From NCBI GenBank assembly GCA_016209705.1, contig JACQVR010000124.1, positions 1-57,824 on the forward strand: a stretch of DNA of 57,824 nucleotides. Direction: 5' to 3'. Position numbers and translations under genes: made by a program. Under the pieces are notes generated by a model. It ran no database searches. It saw only the letters and a list, made by a program, of their open reading frames with translations, and had not been told where the DNA came from. This stretch comes from Planctomycetota bacterium (GTDB taxonomy: Bacteria > Planctomycetota > MHYJ01 > JACPRB01). Positions 33,311 to 42,644 of the stretch are shown here, one piece after another (positions within the stretch are counted from its first letter, which is position 1; every line of letters starts with the position of its first letter).

Positions 33311-34813
33311 ATGCCCCCCAAAAGAGAACGTGGTTCCGCCATGATCATCGCCGTCGTCATGGTGCTCGTCCTGGCCGCCACCGCCGTCGCGCTGGTCACG
33401 GAGGTCGCGTTCAATTACAAGCACACGAAAGAAGCCCGCGATTACGACGAAGCGACCATCATCTGCAAAGCGGGCCTGGAGCGGGCGCGCCGCGCGCTGT
33501 TCACTTATCGCGCCACGCCGAGCTGGGATCCCGCCCTCGCCTTGGTGGGTTCCTGGGACCCCCTCATCCATGGCGTGCTGGCGTGGAATTCCATCTTGGC
33601 ATACAACGACCCGAACCAGATATCGCTGGCGAGCGATCGCATCTTCAACGCAGCCGCCACGGACTTCATGGATCAGGTCAAGGCCAACTACGACCTCGTG
33701 AAGGGCCGCAGCGAATTCACAACGTATCTCGCCGACCCCCACGCCGATGGAGCGGCCACGGATCCGCTGGCTCCGGACCGCCTGGATCCGGCCGTCATCT
33801 TCGGACAGAACAAGCCGTTCCGCCGAGGGGGGTACCATGTGGTCCTGCGTGACAACGACGACGATCCCGATCCGAATCCCTTGGTCGACATGGACCGCAC
33901 GATCGTGGCCACCGTCACCGCCACGTTGTCGGACGGCACGCAACGGCAGATGGAAGCGACGCTTTATTACACCCCTCCGGTTTTCGTGCCCGACCACGCC
34001 ATGCTGTCGGGAGGGGATATGAATGTTCACGGCGCCGCGGGGCTGAGAGTGCAGGGCACGTACGGCGACATCATGGCGAACCAAGACCTGGACTTTGACG
34101 GAGGTCCTTACATCGAAGGGACTTCGTCCGCCAACGGAACGGTGACGGGCTCGCCCGGGGCCGGCTCGGGCGCCGTGGTGTCCGGCATGCCCGCGATCCC
34201 GCTTCCGGAGGTGAATCCTCGAAACTTCTGGGACAAGGCGACGTATGTCTTCACGGCCGACGGCCGCGTCATCGATCCGGCGACCGGCACCGAGCTGTTC
34301 AATCAGAACACGGATACGAGCGGAAGCTGGAACGGATTCAAATACCAGAAGGCGCAGGGATGGGGCCGCACCACCGGCGGAAGTCCGCCGGCGGGGGTCT
34401 ATGCGTTCGAAGCCGACGTATCCCTCTCCGGCAGCGGTGTCTACGATGCGACGTTCCTGGTGGAAGGCAGCATGTCGATCAGCGGAAGCGTGACGATCCG
34501 GCCCTATAGCACGACGATGGGCGATGTGGGCGTCTTCGTGCGCGGCGATTTGAAAGCCGCGGGCAACGTCAGCGGTGGCGGCGTGAATTTGGAAGGGTTC
34601 TATGCGGCCCATGAGCAGATGGGCCTGGGCGGCAACGTGACGATTTCGGGGTCCGTCATGGCCGAAAACCGCGACTACGCTCGGCGCTTGATTAATTCGC
34701 AGATCGCGCTGGACGCGGGCGGCAGCGTCACGATCACGCACAACGGCGGCCTGAACACCATGATCGACCAGGCCACCAACGTTTCGGTTCGGCAGATGCG
34801 CCAGATCAGGTGA
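33311..34813 (+). CDS. PilX-like minor pilin with beta-helical passenger (copy 1)
   Basis: 500 residues. The N-terminus KRERGSAMIIAVVMVLVLAATAVALVTEV is PilX-like, with a basic leader and one hydrophobic helix, but lacks the canonical Glu5 prepilin motif. The middle has ARRALFTYRATPSWDPAL and VIFGQNKPFRRGGYHVVLRDNDDD. The last 250 residues are Gly/Ser/Thr-rich with alternating hydrophobic strands (SGGDMNVHGAAGLRVQG, LSGSGVYDATFLVEGSMSISGSVTI, LGGNVTISGSVMAENRDY), suggesting a right-handed beta-helix. AAGGAGAAGG precedes the ATG. A paralogue lies at 35203. Confidence 0.75.
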   Translation: MPPKRERGSAMIIAVVMVLVLAATAVALVTEVAFNYKHTKEARDYDEATIICKAGLERARRALFTYRATPSWDPALALVGSWDPLIHGVLAWNSILAYNDPNQISLASDRIFNAAATDFMDQVKANYDLVKGRSEFTTYLADPHADGAATDPLAPDRLDPAVIFGQNKPFRRGGYHVVLRDNDDDPDPNPLVDMDRTIVATVTATLSDGTQRQMEATLYYTPPVFVPDHAMLSGGDMNVHGAAGLRVQGTYGDIMANQDLDFDGGPYIEGTSSANGTVTGSPGAGSGAVVSGMPAIPLPEVNPRNFWDKATYVFTADGRVIDPATGTELFNQNTDTSGSWNGFKYQKAQGWGRTTGGSPPAGVYAFEADVSLSGSGVYDATFLVEGSMSISGSVTIRPYSTTMGDVGVFVRGDLKAAGNVSGGGVNLEGFYAAHEQMGLGGNVTISGSVMAENRDYARRLINSQIALDAGGSVTITHNGGLNTMIDQATNVSVRQMRQIR

Positions 34814-35202
34814 CCGGAACTCCGGGGAACGACGACCCGCCGGCCCGCGAGGCGGCGCCTTTCTTTCGGATTCTTTCTCCCGCGGCGCGTCCTTCGGGTC
34901 AAATTTTCGGAAAATCGGGCGATGCGGGCAGAGGCCCTCTCTCCCGATCTCCGGATATCTCCCCACCTCCAGGCCGGTCCCGCTCTCCCATTGGGCGAAG
35001 GGAAGATCGCTGGATCGATGGAACCGGCGGCGCGCGTCCTTTGCGACGTGGAACCGGCCCGGCCATGGATTCGAGTGGTTGGGCCGGCGAACGATGATGA
35101 CGCGTGACGCGCGTGGTTTCGTCGAGGGCGCCGCGAATGAACGTCACGATCGAAATTCCCGCTTGTGGTGAACGCCGCGGAGGGGTACAATTAGCATGAA
35201 AT
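34814..35202. other. spacer between the two PilX-like genes
   Basis: 389 bp without a supported gene. It contains a CCCGATCTCCGGATATCTCCCCACCTCC stretch (about 34950-34973) of the TCTCC repeat dialect, a GACGCGTGACGCGCGTGG palindromic patch near 35099 and a TACAAT box at 35186-35191, 11 nt before the next ATG. Confidence 0.5.
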
Positions 35203-36693
35203 ATGGGCATTCCCGCGCCGAGGCTCTTCCGTCCAGGATCGACCCTGATCATCGCCGTGGGGCTGGCGCTGATTCTGGCGGCGACCGCCGTCGCGCTCAC
35301 GACGGAGGTCATGTTCCGTCGTCGCCTGACGAAGGAGGGGAAATACCTGGACGAAACGGAGCTGACCTGCCGGGCCGGCTTGGAGCGGGCGCGGCGCGCG
35401 CTCTACGAGTACCGCACGACGGACGCCTGGGATCCGGCGCTGGGGATGAACGGCAAGGCCCAATGGAATTCGATCCTGGCGTACTGCCGGAACGCGTCGC
35501 CGCCGCCGGATCGCGTATTCGAGGTGGAGGCCGTGAACTTCCCCGCGCGGGCGGCGGAGAATTACGATCGCATGAAGAAGGAGGCCGAGTTCGGCACGTA
35601 TCTAGCGAATCCGGAAGCGGACGGCGCGGCGACGTTCCCGGAAGCGCCGGCGAAGACCGAGGCGGAGGTGATCTTCGGCCAGAACAAGCCGTTCCGGCGC
35701 GGAGGCTATCTCGTGGTGCTGCGGGACAACGACGACGGAGACGGGAATCCGCTGGAGGATACCGACGACACGATCGTGGCCTTCGTGACGGCGACGCTCG
35801 ACGACGGAACCCAACGGGAGATCGAGGCGGTTCTTTGCTTCGAGCCGCCCACCTACGTGCAGCGGCACGCGGTGCTGGGCGGGGGCAACGTCCACATCCT
35901 GGGCGCCGTGAAGGTGAACGGGTTGGAACCGACGATCAAGGCGAACGAACGTCTGACGTTCGTGGGCGTCGCGAACCATGTGGAAGGGACGAGCTACGCG
36001 GGCGGAACGATCACGGGATCGCCGGACGCGACCTCGGGCGCGCTGATGCCGGACACGCCGCCCGACGCGATTCCGGAGATCGATCCGTTCGAATTCTGGA
36101 GCCATGGAACCTACTTCTTGAAGGAGGACGGGACGATCACGGATGCCGACCTCAACGTCCTCTTCAATGCCAACCTCAAGGGCCGGGATCCGCTCACCGG
36201 CCTCACGGCCAACTGGAACGGCTTCACCTACACGTCCAGCACGGGCTGGACGTATGCGGGAACGGGCTCGCCTCCAGCCGGAGTCTATGCGGTGCAAGCG
36301 GACCTGACGATCGCCGGAACCGGAACGTTCGAGGCGAGCTTTCTCGTCCTGGGCACGATGAAGATCTCCGGCGACATCAAGCTCACGCCATACCCCTCCA
36401 TGCTGGACGTGGCGGCGCTCGCGCGGGGCGATCTCACCATCGCCGGCACCCCCGGCCTGAACGATCTGAGGGGGTTCTACGCGGCTCACGAGCAGATCCT
36501 GATCGCGGGCACGCCCAACCTCCGCGGCGCCTTGCTGGCCGAAAACGCGCAAGACGTGCGGCTGGGAGTCTCGGGAAAGGTATCCGCCATCACCATCGTG
36601 GGCACGCCGAACATCACGCACGACGGCGGCCTCCGAACCGGACTCCTGACCCCTTCCGGCGTGGCGATCCGGCAAATACGCCGAATCAAATGA
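35203..36693 (+). CDS. PilX-like minor pilin with beta-helical passenger (copy 2)
   Basis: 496 residues, a diverged tandem copy of the gene at 33311. Shared blocks: GSTLIIAVGLALILAATAVALTTEV, CRAGLERARRALYEYRTT, VIFGQNKPFRRGGYLVVLRDNDDG, a YVQRHAVLGGGNVHILGAV start of the beta-rich part and SPPAGVYAVQADLTIAGTGTFEASFLVLGTMKISG. Both end with an AIRQIRRIK/VRQMRQIR tail. The ATG at 35203 is in the family frame; an ATG at 35196 is in another frame. Confidence 0.75.
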   Translation: MGIPAPRLFRPGSTLIIAVGLALILAATAVALTTEVMFRRRLTKEGKYLDETELTCRAGLERARRALYEYRTTDAWDPALGMNGKAQWNSILAYCRNASPPPDRVFEVEAVNFPARAAENYDRMKKEAEFGTYLANPEADGAATFPEAPAKTEAEVIFGQNKPFRRGGYLVVLRDNDDGDGNPLEDTDDTIVAFVTATLDDGTQREIEAVLCFEPPTYVQRHAVLGGGNVHILGAVKVNGLEPTIKANERLTFVGVANHVEGTSYAGGTITGSPDATSGALMPDTPPDAIPEIDPFEFWSHGTYFLKEDGTITDADLNVLFNANLKGRDPLTGLTANWNGFTYTSSTGWTYAGTGSPPAGVYAVQADLTIAGTGTFEASFLVLGTMKISGDIKLTPYPSMLDVAALARGDLTIAGTPGLNDLRGFYAAHEQILIAGTPNLRGALLAENAQDVRLGVSGKVSAITIVGTPNITHDGGLRTGLLTPSGVAIRQIRRIK

Positions 36694-36841
36694 GGCGCGT
36701 CCGCGGGCCGTCGACCTGGGACTTCTCCATGGCGCGCGCGTCGGGAATGCGTACAATGGTTCGCTGCGGCCCGCGAGCGCGCGTCGATCGCGGAAACCGC
36801 GCTTTATCGTCTGCGGATCTATAAAACGGGGGAAAACGGCC

Positions 36842-38500
36842 ATGGACCTGCTTTGCGTGATGCTGGCGGCTGCCGTCTTGCCGATCTCCGCCCCTCTTCA
36901 AACCCCGGACACCGGAGGCGGCAAGATCGCGTGGAGTCGGGGAGACCTGGAAGAGACGCTGACGAAGTCGAAGGTAGAGGGCCGGCCGGTGATGGCGTAC
37001 TTCACGGCGGAGTGGTGCCGGTTCTGCAAGCGGTTGGACGCGGGCGCGTTCAGCGACGACACGGTGGTGAGGCTGTCGGAGAAATATGTGCGGGTGCTGG
37101 TGGACTGCACGGATCGGGACGTGCTCCGAGCGATGGGGGAGCGCTGGAAGATCGCGGGCGTGCCGGCGGTGCAATTTTATGACGCCGAGGGGCGCAAGGT
37201 GGGAGAGGTGGTGGGAGTGGCGAGCATGGGGGAGCTCGTCCGTCGGATGGCGCCGGGAGGGGAGGAGGCGCGGGTGCTGGAGAAGCTGGGCGGGGAGTGG
37301 AGGGACACGCATCGGGTGGAGTTGAGAAACGGGAACGTGATCGACGGCGTGCTGGAGGAGAGCGGGAAGGATTGGGTGGTGATCCGGTGGAGTCCGGAGG
37401 CGATGGTCCGAATCAAGGCGGTGGACATCTACCGCATCCAGCGGCTCGTGATCCGGACCGCCGGCTCCGACCTCCCGCGCGTCGACCTTTTCACTCCCGT
37501 ACCGGCGCCTGCGGCCGAGGAGGAGCCCAATGAGGTATCCAAAGTGGCGGCGATGCCCTCCGTCGAGGAGATCCTCGAGCGGGTTTCGGGAGCCTCTCGC
37601 GACCGTCGCCAGGAATTGATGGAAGAACTGCGCGAGTTCGGCGTAGGGGGCGCGCGTCATCTGCTCGACAGGATTTCCGCGCTGGATCCGGACCGCACGT
37701 CCTGGGCGCTGGAAGCGTTGAGGCGCATGAAGGACGTTCCGTTCGACGAAGCGCTGAGGGGAGCGCTGGCCTCGCCGCGCGCCGACGTTCGCGCGGGCGC
37801 CGTCTATATCCTGGCCGATCGGGGCGCCGTCTCCATGGTGCGATCGATGACGCCGCTGCTGCGCGATCCGGAATCCGCGGTCCGGACGGCCGCGGTCAGC
37901 GCCGTGACGCGACTGGCAGATGCCGGGGCCCTACCGGATCTGGTGGAAGCGTCCCAGGATCCGGAGGATACCGTCCGCCGCATCGCGGTGTCGGGAGCCA
38001 TGGATCTGGCCAAGCGGACCGGCGCCGACGCGGAGCTCGCCCGCATGTGGATCCGCGTGCTGCGCCGGGCGGATGATTCCGCTCAGGCGGATTTGGCGCG
38101 CGGCCTTGGACTGCTGGCGTCGACGAAGAAGGCGGCGGATTTCCCCGAAGCGGACATTCGCGAGGCGCTGACGGAACTGCTGCGGGACCGCGGGGAGGCG
38201 GCGCGGGAGGCGGCGGCGGGCGCGCTGGGAGAATTGTCTCCCGATCCCGCGACCGCGCGGGCCCTGGGGGAATCGCTGGCGGCGGAGCTGAACGCCGACG
38301 TGGCCGCGCGTCTCTGCAATTCGCTGGCCAAGATCGGCCAAGGAGAACGCGAGGCGCTGGAGGCGCTGATCGAACGGCTTCGATCCGACAATGACATGGT
38401 GCGCCGGGCGGCGGAGGGTGCGCTCCGCCGGCTCACGCGGCAGAATCACGGCTCCAATTACGACGATTGGCGCGAGTGGTACGAGCGGAATTTCCGCTAA
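36842..38500 (+). CDS. secreted thioredoxin-fold protein with HEAT repeats
   Basis: 552 residues with a signal sequence (about 1-18, LCVMLAAAVLPISAP). Residues about 28-140 form a thioredoxin-like domain: VMAYFTAEWCRFCKRL has a CxxC pair (WCRFC), and VPAVQFYDAEGRKVGEVVG ends with the cis-Pro strand. A short beta segment (HRVELRNGNVIDGVLEE) follows. From about 235 to the end, HEAT-type repeats dominate (ALRGALASPRADVRAGAVYILADRG, AVRTAAVSAVTRLADAGALPDLVEASQDPEDTVRRIAVSGAM). TATAAA at 36820-36825 and GGGGG before the ATG support the start. Probably acts on cysteines of envelope proteins; the partner is unknown. Confidence 0.85.
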   Translation: MDLLCVMLAAAVLPISAPLQTPDTGGGKIAWSRGDLEETLTKSKVEGRPVMAYFTAEWCRFCKRLDAGAFSDDTVVRLSEKYVRVLVDCTDRDVLRAMGERWKIAGVPAVQFYDAEGRKVGEVVGVASMGELVRRMAPGGEEARVLEKLGGEWRDTHRVELRNGNVIDGVLEESGKDWVVIRWSPEAMVRIKAVDIYRIQRLVIRTAGSDLPRVDLFTPVPAPAAEEEPNEVSKVAAMPSVEEILERVSGASRDRRQELMEELREFGVGGARHLLDRISALDPDRTSWALEALRRMKDVPFDEALRGALASPRADVRAGAVYILADRGAVSMVRSMTPLLRDPESAVRTAAVSAVTRLADAGALPDLVEASQDPEDTVRRIAVSGAMDLAKRTGADAELARMWIRVLRRADDSAQADLARGLGLLASTKKAADFPEADIREALTELLRDRGEAAREAAAGALGELSPDPATARALGESLAAELNADVAARLCNSLAKIGQGEREALEALIERLRSDNDMVRRAAEGALRRLTRQNHGSNYDDWREWYERNFR

Positions 38501-38590
38501 GTGGCGCTCTTGCGCTTTGGCGGTCTATCCGGGACATGGAGCATTTATTATTCCACGGTTCCTACCCGAAAGAGAGAGGGCCTGACGGCG

Positions 38591-39940
38591 ATGGAGCCTG
38601 AAACGGTTCAGTGCGGGCGGTGCGGCGCTCCGGTCCCCCCGGAGGACCTCGCGATGGGCCGGGCGCGGACGGTTAAGGACAAGACGTTTTGCGAGCGGTG
38701 CAGGCAGGCTCTGCTCTCCTCCCCGCCCGGCGCCGCTCCCGCTCCGGCGCGGCGTCCGGCGGCCCGTGCGCCGGTCGTGGGGGTTCCGGACCGCCCGCGC
38801 ACCACGCGCCGCCACGTCCGGCCGAAGCGGAATTTCCGGCCGTTGTATGTGGGCGGGGCGGTCGGCATGGCGGGCCTCGCGGCGCTGCTCGTCCTCTTGC
38901 TGCGCTCCATGGAACCAAACGCGCCCGCCCCCCCGGATCACCCGGCGAACGTGGAAGCGGCCGGCGCGAGCGGGCGGATCGAGGCGGAGGAGAAAGCCCG
39001 GCAGGCGATGGTGCAGATCGAACGGTTCCTGTTCGCGCAACCCGAAGTGGACGTCGCGCTGGTGGAGCTCCGGAAATTCGAAGCGCAGGTGCGCGGGACC
39101 TCCGTGGAAGAAGAATGGAAGAAGCTGGTCAATCGATGGGAGCGGCGGAAGCGGGAGGCCGCCGCCGGACAGGACGTTGAGGCGCTCCTGAAAGAAGCCC
39201 GGGAACTCGCCGGCGCGGACGGCGAGGCGTTCAAACGGCGCGACGACGTGGTGGCGCTGTTCGCCCGGGCGAGGGCTCGCGCCGCCGAGGAGGCTCCGGA
39301 TCGGATGGCCGACGTGAAGGAGGCGGAACGGCGCTACGAAGACGCGTACGAACAGAAGGCGGCGGCGTGGTGGAAGGATCGATCGGATCTGGTCCAGGTT
39401 CTGGAATCCGAAAAGAAGTTCCAGGAGGCGCTTCAGGTCATCGACCTCTTTCCGGACGAGCTCCGCGGCTCGCGGGTGTGGAAACAGGTCCAGCGCCAGC
39501 GCGAGGAGATCGACAAGAAGCGCGCCGATCTGGCGGTGGGTCGCGAGTCGAAAGATTGGAAATACCATCTGCGGGTGGGCAATCAGGATCTGTCGTTCAA
39601 GAACTATCGCGCAGCGAAGGAACATCTCCTCAAGGCCGCGGCCATGCGGCCGCCGCGGGAGGACATGACGATCGACGAGAAGCGGGCCGTCGCGTGGATG
39701 CACTACAACCTCGGCTGCCTCTGTTCGATCGAGGCCGCGTCCGCGGAAGGCGAGGCCAGGGCGAAATCGATCGAGGCCGCCTTCGAGCATCTGGATCGGG
39801 CCGTCGCCGCGGAAGTGTTCAACTATCACTGCTGTTCAAGCCACAACCGGGCGATCGAGCACTGGGAGAAGGACAAGGATCTCGACGCCCTTCGGGCGGA
39901 CCCGCGTTTCGAGGCGTTGCTGAAGGAGGGACGAAAATAG
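38591..39940 (+). CDS. zinc-ribbon membrane protein with TPR-like exterior
   Basis: 449 residues from the ATG at 38591. Residues about 8-40 form a small zinc ribbon (CGRCGAPVPPED and KTFCERC). A Pro/Ala/Arg linker leads to one helix (about 93-112, AVGMAGLAALLVLLLR), then a long helical exterior: EEKARQAMVQIERFLFAQPEVDVALVELRKFEAQ and, near the end, NYRAAKEHLLKAAAMRPP and LGCLCSIEAASAEGEA, which resemble TPRs. The 38501-38590 frame upstream is also open but adds nothing family-like. No specific family named. Confidence 0.75.
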   Translation: MEPETVQCGRCGAPVPPEDLAMGRARTVKDKTFCERCRQALLSSPPGAAPAPARRPAARAPVVGVPDRPRTTRRHVRPKRNFRPLYVGGAVGMAGLAALLVLLLRSMEPNAPAPPDHPANVEAAGASGRIEAEEKARQAMVQIERFLFAQPEVDVALVELRKFEAQVRGTSVEEEWKKLVNRWERRKREAAAGQDVEALLKEARELAGADGEAFKRRDDVVALFARARARAAEEAPDRMADVKEAERRYEDAYEQKAAAWWKDRSDLVQVLESEKKFQEALQVIDLFPDELRGSRVWKQVQRQREEIDKKRADLAVGRESKDWKYHLRVGNQDLSFKNYRAAKEHLLKAAAMRPPREDMTIDEKRAVAWMHYNLGCLCSIEAASAEGEARAKSIEAAFEHLDRAVAAEVFNYHCCSSHNRAIEHWEKDKDLDALRADPRFEALLKEGRK

Positions 39941-39995
39941 CTTGGTGCTCGTAGCTGGTAGCAGTCCTGCCACAAGCTACGAGCCATCAGCTTTT
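39938..39995. repeat. heptad hairpin (GCTCGTAGCTGGTAGC / GCTACGAGC)
   Basis: AGCTTGGTGCTCGTAGCTGGTAGC faces ACAAGCTACGAGCCATCAGCT across AGTCCTGCC. It begins in the TAG stop of the zinc-ribbon gene and ends at the stop of the convergent charged-repeat gene. Same dialect as 18128-18197. Confidence 0.8.
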
Positions 39996-40480
39996 CAATG
40001 TCCGTTGCCCCGGCGACCGTAGCCGTGGCGTCCGTTTCCTTGCGCGCGCAACGTGCGCAGCATTTCTTCCGTGAGGCGGACGCGTTTGTCTCCCGTCTTG
40101 ACGACGTACGCCATCAGGCGGGAAAAGTTCCGGCGATCGAGCTTGAAGTCCTCGCGGTCTTGCTCCGCCCGTTTGCGATCTTCTTCGGCCCTGTGGCGAT
40201 CTACTTCGGCGCGCTTCATGGACTGCCGCATGAAGAGCGCCAACTCTTTCCTGTCGGCATCCACGTTCCGGCGGTCCTCTTCGGCCCTGTGGCGATCTAT
40301 GTCCGCCCGTTTGCGATCCTCTTCGGCCCTCCGGCGATCCTCCTCGGCGCGCCGGCGGTCTGCTTCAGCCCGCCGCCGATCCTCGATGGCTCCCTTCAAA
40401 TAGAGGCGGACATCCTCCGAAAGGCGCCGCGCCCACTCCGGGGCCCTCTCATTTTCCGGTCTCGGCATGTCGTCCATCAT
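39995..40480 (-). CDS. highly charged seven-residue-repeat helical protein
   Basis: 161 residues from the ATG at 40480; the longer antisense frame upstream is a shadow of the WYL gene. After RAPEWARRLSEDVRLYLKG, about eleven seven-residue units of the type DRRRAEE (RAEADRR, RAEEDRR, RAEEDRK, RADIDRH, RAEEDRR and so on) follow, interrupted by KELALFMRQSMK. The tail (LMAYVVKTGDKRVRLTEEMLRTLRAQ, then a Gly/Arg/His end) is different. The DNA is correspondingly a 21-bp tandem repeat. The E/R pattern suggests a stable single alpha-helix or coiled coil. Function unknown. Confidence 0.7.
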   Translation of the reverse strand: MMDDMPRPENERAPEWARRLSEDVRLYLKGAIEDRRRAEADRRRAEEDRRRAEEDRKRADIDRHRAEEDRRNVDADRKELALFMRQSMKRAEVDRHRAEEDRKRAEQDREDFKLDRRNFSRLMAYVVKTGDKRVRLTEEMLRTLRAQGNGRHGYGRRGNGH

Positions 40481-40530
40481 AACACGGTGTGCGCCGACGG
40501 GCCGAAAAGCCGCAGGAAAAATGTCGGGAT

Positions 40531-41529
40531 TTACGATTTTTGATGGCTTTGCGCCATGTCGTGGGCCAGATCCGAGACCAGGCGCCGGAGCGCTGGAGGT
40601 TCCAGCACGCGCGCGTTGGGGGCGTGGGATAAGACCCAACGCGCCACCTCCCAAAGGCCCTGGACCTGCATCTTCAGGATCACGCGGCCGTTCGACCGCT
40701 CTTCCAGGCGCTGCGTGGGATGCCACTCCTTGTCGCGAATCGTTTGAGCCGCCTTGTCCCGGAATTCGATCCGGACCGACTCGACGGGACCTTCGGCGTA
40801 CATCCCGAAGCCGCGCACGAGATATTCCTCCGCGTCGAAATCCTTGGGCCGCTCGAACGGCTCCGGCGTGACCGAGAGATCCTGGATGCGGTCGATGCGC
40901 AGCGTGCGGATGCCGCGCCGCAGCTCGCTGAAGCCGATCGAATAGAGATCGCCGCCCGCGTAGGCGAGGCAATACGGATGGAAGCGGTACGTCTTCGGCG
41001 TATCGTCCGCGGTCGCCCGATAGGTCAGCACCAGCTTGCGACGTTCGAGACAGGCGCGGCTGACGGCGGCGAGCGTGCGGCCGTGGCGCGCGTAATCTTT
41101 GTGCGGGCCCGGCCGCGCCAGGTGCGTGAAAATGAGATCCTCGAAACGCTCGCGGTCGCGCGCGTTGAACGTCGATTCGATCTTCGAGAGCGCGCGCTCG
41201 AGGCCCTCCCGCAGCGGCGTCCCCCGCAGGGGGGAGAGGAAGTTGATGCAGAAATAGAGCGACGCGAGCTCGTCCTCGGTAAACGTCATGCCGAGCTGCT
41301 TGCGCTGGCCCGCCGTGAACCGCCAGCGGCGGCGGCCTTCGCCGCTCCCCTCCCGTTCGAACCGGAAGCCGGCACGCTCCAGCGTCTCCAGGTCCCGATA
41401 CACGGTGCGCCGGGACGCCGCGAACTCGCTCATGAGCTCGGGAAGCGTGTATCCGTTCTGGGCGTAGGTGAAGGCGCGGATCAGCCGCAGGACGCGCTCG
41501 AGCTGCCGGCCGCGGCGTTTGCGGGCCAT
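40531..41529 (-). CDS. WYL-domain transcriptional regulator
   Basis: 332 residues. The N-terminal 65 residues form a winged helix of the DeoR/HTH_11 type (RVLRLIRAFTYAQNGYTLPELMSEFAASRRTVYRDLETLERAGF). The WYL domain follows (RKLVLTYRATADDTPKTYRFHPYCLAYAGGDLYSIGF). The C-terminal part (VRIEFRDKAAQTIRDKEWHPTQRLEERSNGRVILKMQV) is the usual WYL extension ending VLEPPALRRLV. Such proteins bind nucleotide or nucleic-acid ligands and regulate stress or defence genes; the target is unknown. It is not next to a defence locus. Confidence 0.9.
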   Translation of the reverse strand: MARKRRGRQLERVLRLIRAFTYAQNGYTLPELMSEFAASRRTVYRDLETLERAGFRFEREGSGEGRRRWRFTAGQRKQLGMTFTEDELASLYFCINFLSPLRGTPLREGLERALSKIESTFNARDRERFEDLIFTHLARPGPHKDYARHGRTLAAVSRACLERRKLVLTYRATADDTPKTYRFHPYCLAYAGGDLYSIGFSELRRGIRTLRIDRIQDLSVTPEPFERPKDFDAEEYLVRGFGMYAEGPVESVRIEFRDKAAQTIRDKEWHPTQRLEERSNGRVILKMQVQGLWEVARWVLSHAPNARVLEPPALRRLVSDLAHDMAQSHQKS

Positions 41530-41538
41530 TCCTCAATC

Positions 41539-41635
41539 TCGTTGACCGTAAATCGTTGACCGCAGACCAATCGGCTCCACGATCGCGCGGCATTCAGGTC
41601 CGACCCTCGGGTCAACGGTTCGCGGTCAACGGGTC
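41539..41635. repeat. inverted repeat of TCGTTGACCG words (14-bp period)
   Basis: TCGTTGACCGTAAA and TCGTTGACCGCAGA on the left (period 14, twice 7) face GGGTCAACGGTTCG and CGGTCAACGGGTCC on the right, with about 40 bp between them. It lies between the WYL gene and the RNase HII-like gene. Confidence 0.8.
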
Positions 41636-42573
41636 CGGAGCACCGAATCCGGGCGCAGACCCAGCTTCACGAAATGCGGTTCGATCTCGCGGTAGAACCG
41701 CCAGGCGTCGGCGCCGTAGCCCGCGGTGCGCTGGGTCGGCTCGGCCCGGCGCATCCACCACTCGTTGAACAGCCGCATCGCGCCTTCGCGCAGATACTTC
41801 CCGATCATGGAGGAGAGCGCGATCGAGAAATCGCGCTCTTCGCCGTCCATCAGAAACTCCAGGAGGATCCGGCGGCCGCCTTCCCGGAATTCGTACCGCG
41901 ACGTGCGCGCCGTCTCCTGAAGCACCCAGACGTGCCCGAACTCGCGGACCAGCCCGGCCAGATACATGCGCCGGCCACCGTGCTTGCCGATCCGCACGAT
42001 CACGTCCTCGCCGGGACCGGCGTTCAGGACGGCGCGCACCAGCCTGCACGATTGAGCGAAGAGGTAGTCCGATTTGTTGCAGCCGTTCGAGACGGCTCGG
42101 TTGAACGCTCTGGGCTCCGACCAGGCGATCCACACGCCGATCGGCCGGGCGACGGCTCGTTGCAAAGCGGTCCAGAGCGCCGGGGTCCATCGATTGAGCC
42201 GCTCCATCTCGGTCGCCTGCGGAAGCGGCAAATCCCCCGTCTCGTACCAGGGCGCCTCGGCTTTCCAGTCCGGCCCTTCGAGGGTCACTCGATCCAGAAG
42301 TTCCCGGAACGATCGCCCCGGAAGGTTGGGCAGCATCGAGAGGAACGACAGCGCCGTGGGCTCCAACGTCCCGATCCCGCTCGCTTGAGTGAAGAGTTTC
42401 TTGCTGTCTGCGACCGGCAGTCGGTCGGGGTCGGGTCGCGTGGAGACGATTTCCGACAGCGCGCGCCAAAGATCGATCGACCTTTCGGAAACGCGAAACG
42501 CGGTGGCGCCGACCGCGAGGGGGCCCAATTTCGGACCGTAACCGACTTCGTCGATACCCGCGAGAACCGGCAT
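41626..42573 (-). CDS. RNase HII-like protein
   Basis: 315 residues from the ATG preceded by GAGAGGAC; the upstream extension of the frame is not family-like. VLAGIDEVGYGPKLGPLAVGA carries the RNase HII/HIII acidic pair (Asp8, Glu9), although the usual GRGP is GYGP. DSKKL at 56-60 and ERDFSIALSSMIGKYLRE correspond to the conserved second half. A long insertion (WYETGDLPLPQATEMERLNRWTP and following) makes it larger than normal RnhB. It may be a planctomycete-type variant rather than the housekeeping enzyme. Divergent from the methyltransferase at 42645. Confidence 0.8.
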   Translation of the reverse strand: MPVLAGIDEVGYGPKLGPLAVGATAFRVSERSIDLWRALSEIVSTRPDPDRLPVADSKKLFTQASGIGTLEPTALSFLSMLPNLPGRSFRELLDRVTLEGPDWKAEAPWYETGDLPLPQATEMERLNRWTPALWTALQRAVARPIGVWIAWSEPRAFNRAVSNGCNKSDYLFAQSCRLVRAVLNAGPGEDVIVRIGKHGGRRMYLAGLVREFGHVWVLQETARTSRYEFREGGRRILLEFLMDGEERDFSIALSSMIGKYLREGAMRLFNEWWMRRAEPTQRTAGYGADAWRFYREIEPHFVKLGLRPDSVLRTR

Positions 42574-42631
42574 GTCCTCTCTCCGCTTCCAGGGGGATAT
42601 TCTAAATTCGGGCGCGCGCCGTGCAAACATA

Positions 42632-42637
42632 TAGAAT
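42632..42637 (+). promoter_or_regulatory. -10 box 7 nt before the methyltransferase gene
   Basis: TAGAAT ends 7 nt before the ATG at 42645. This argues for the internal ATG as the real start and for leaderless initiation. Confidence 0.45.
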
Positions 42638-42644
42638 CGTTCGG

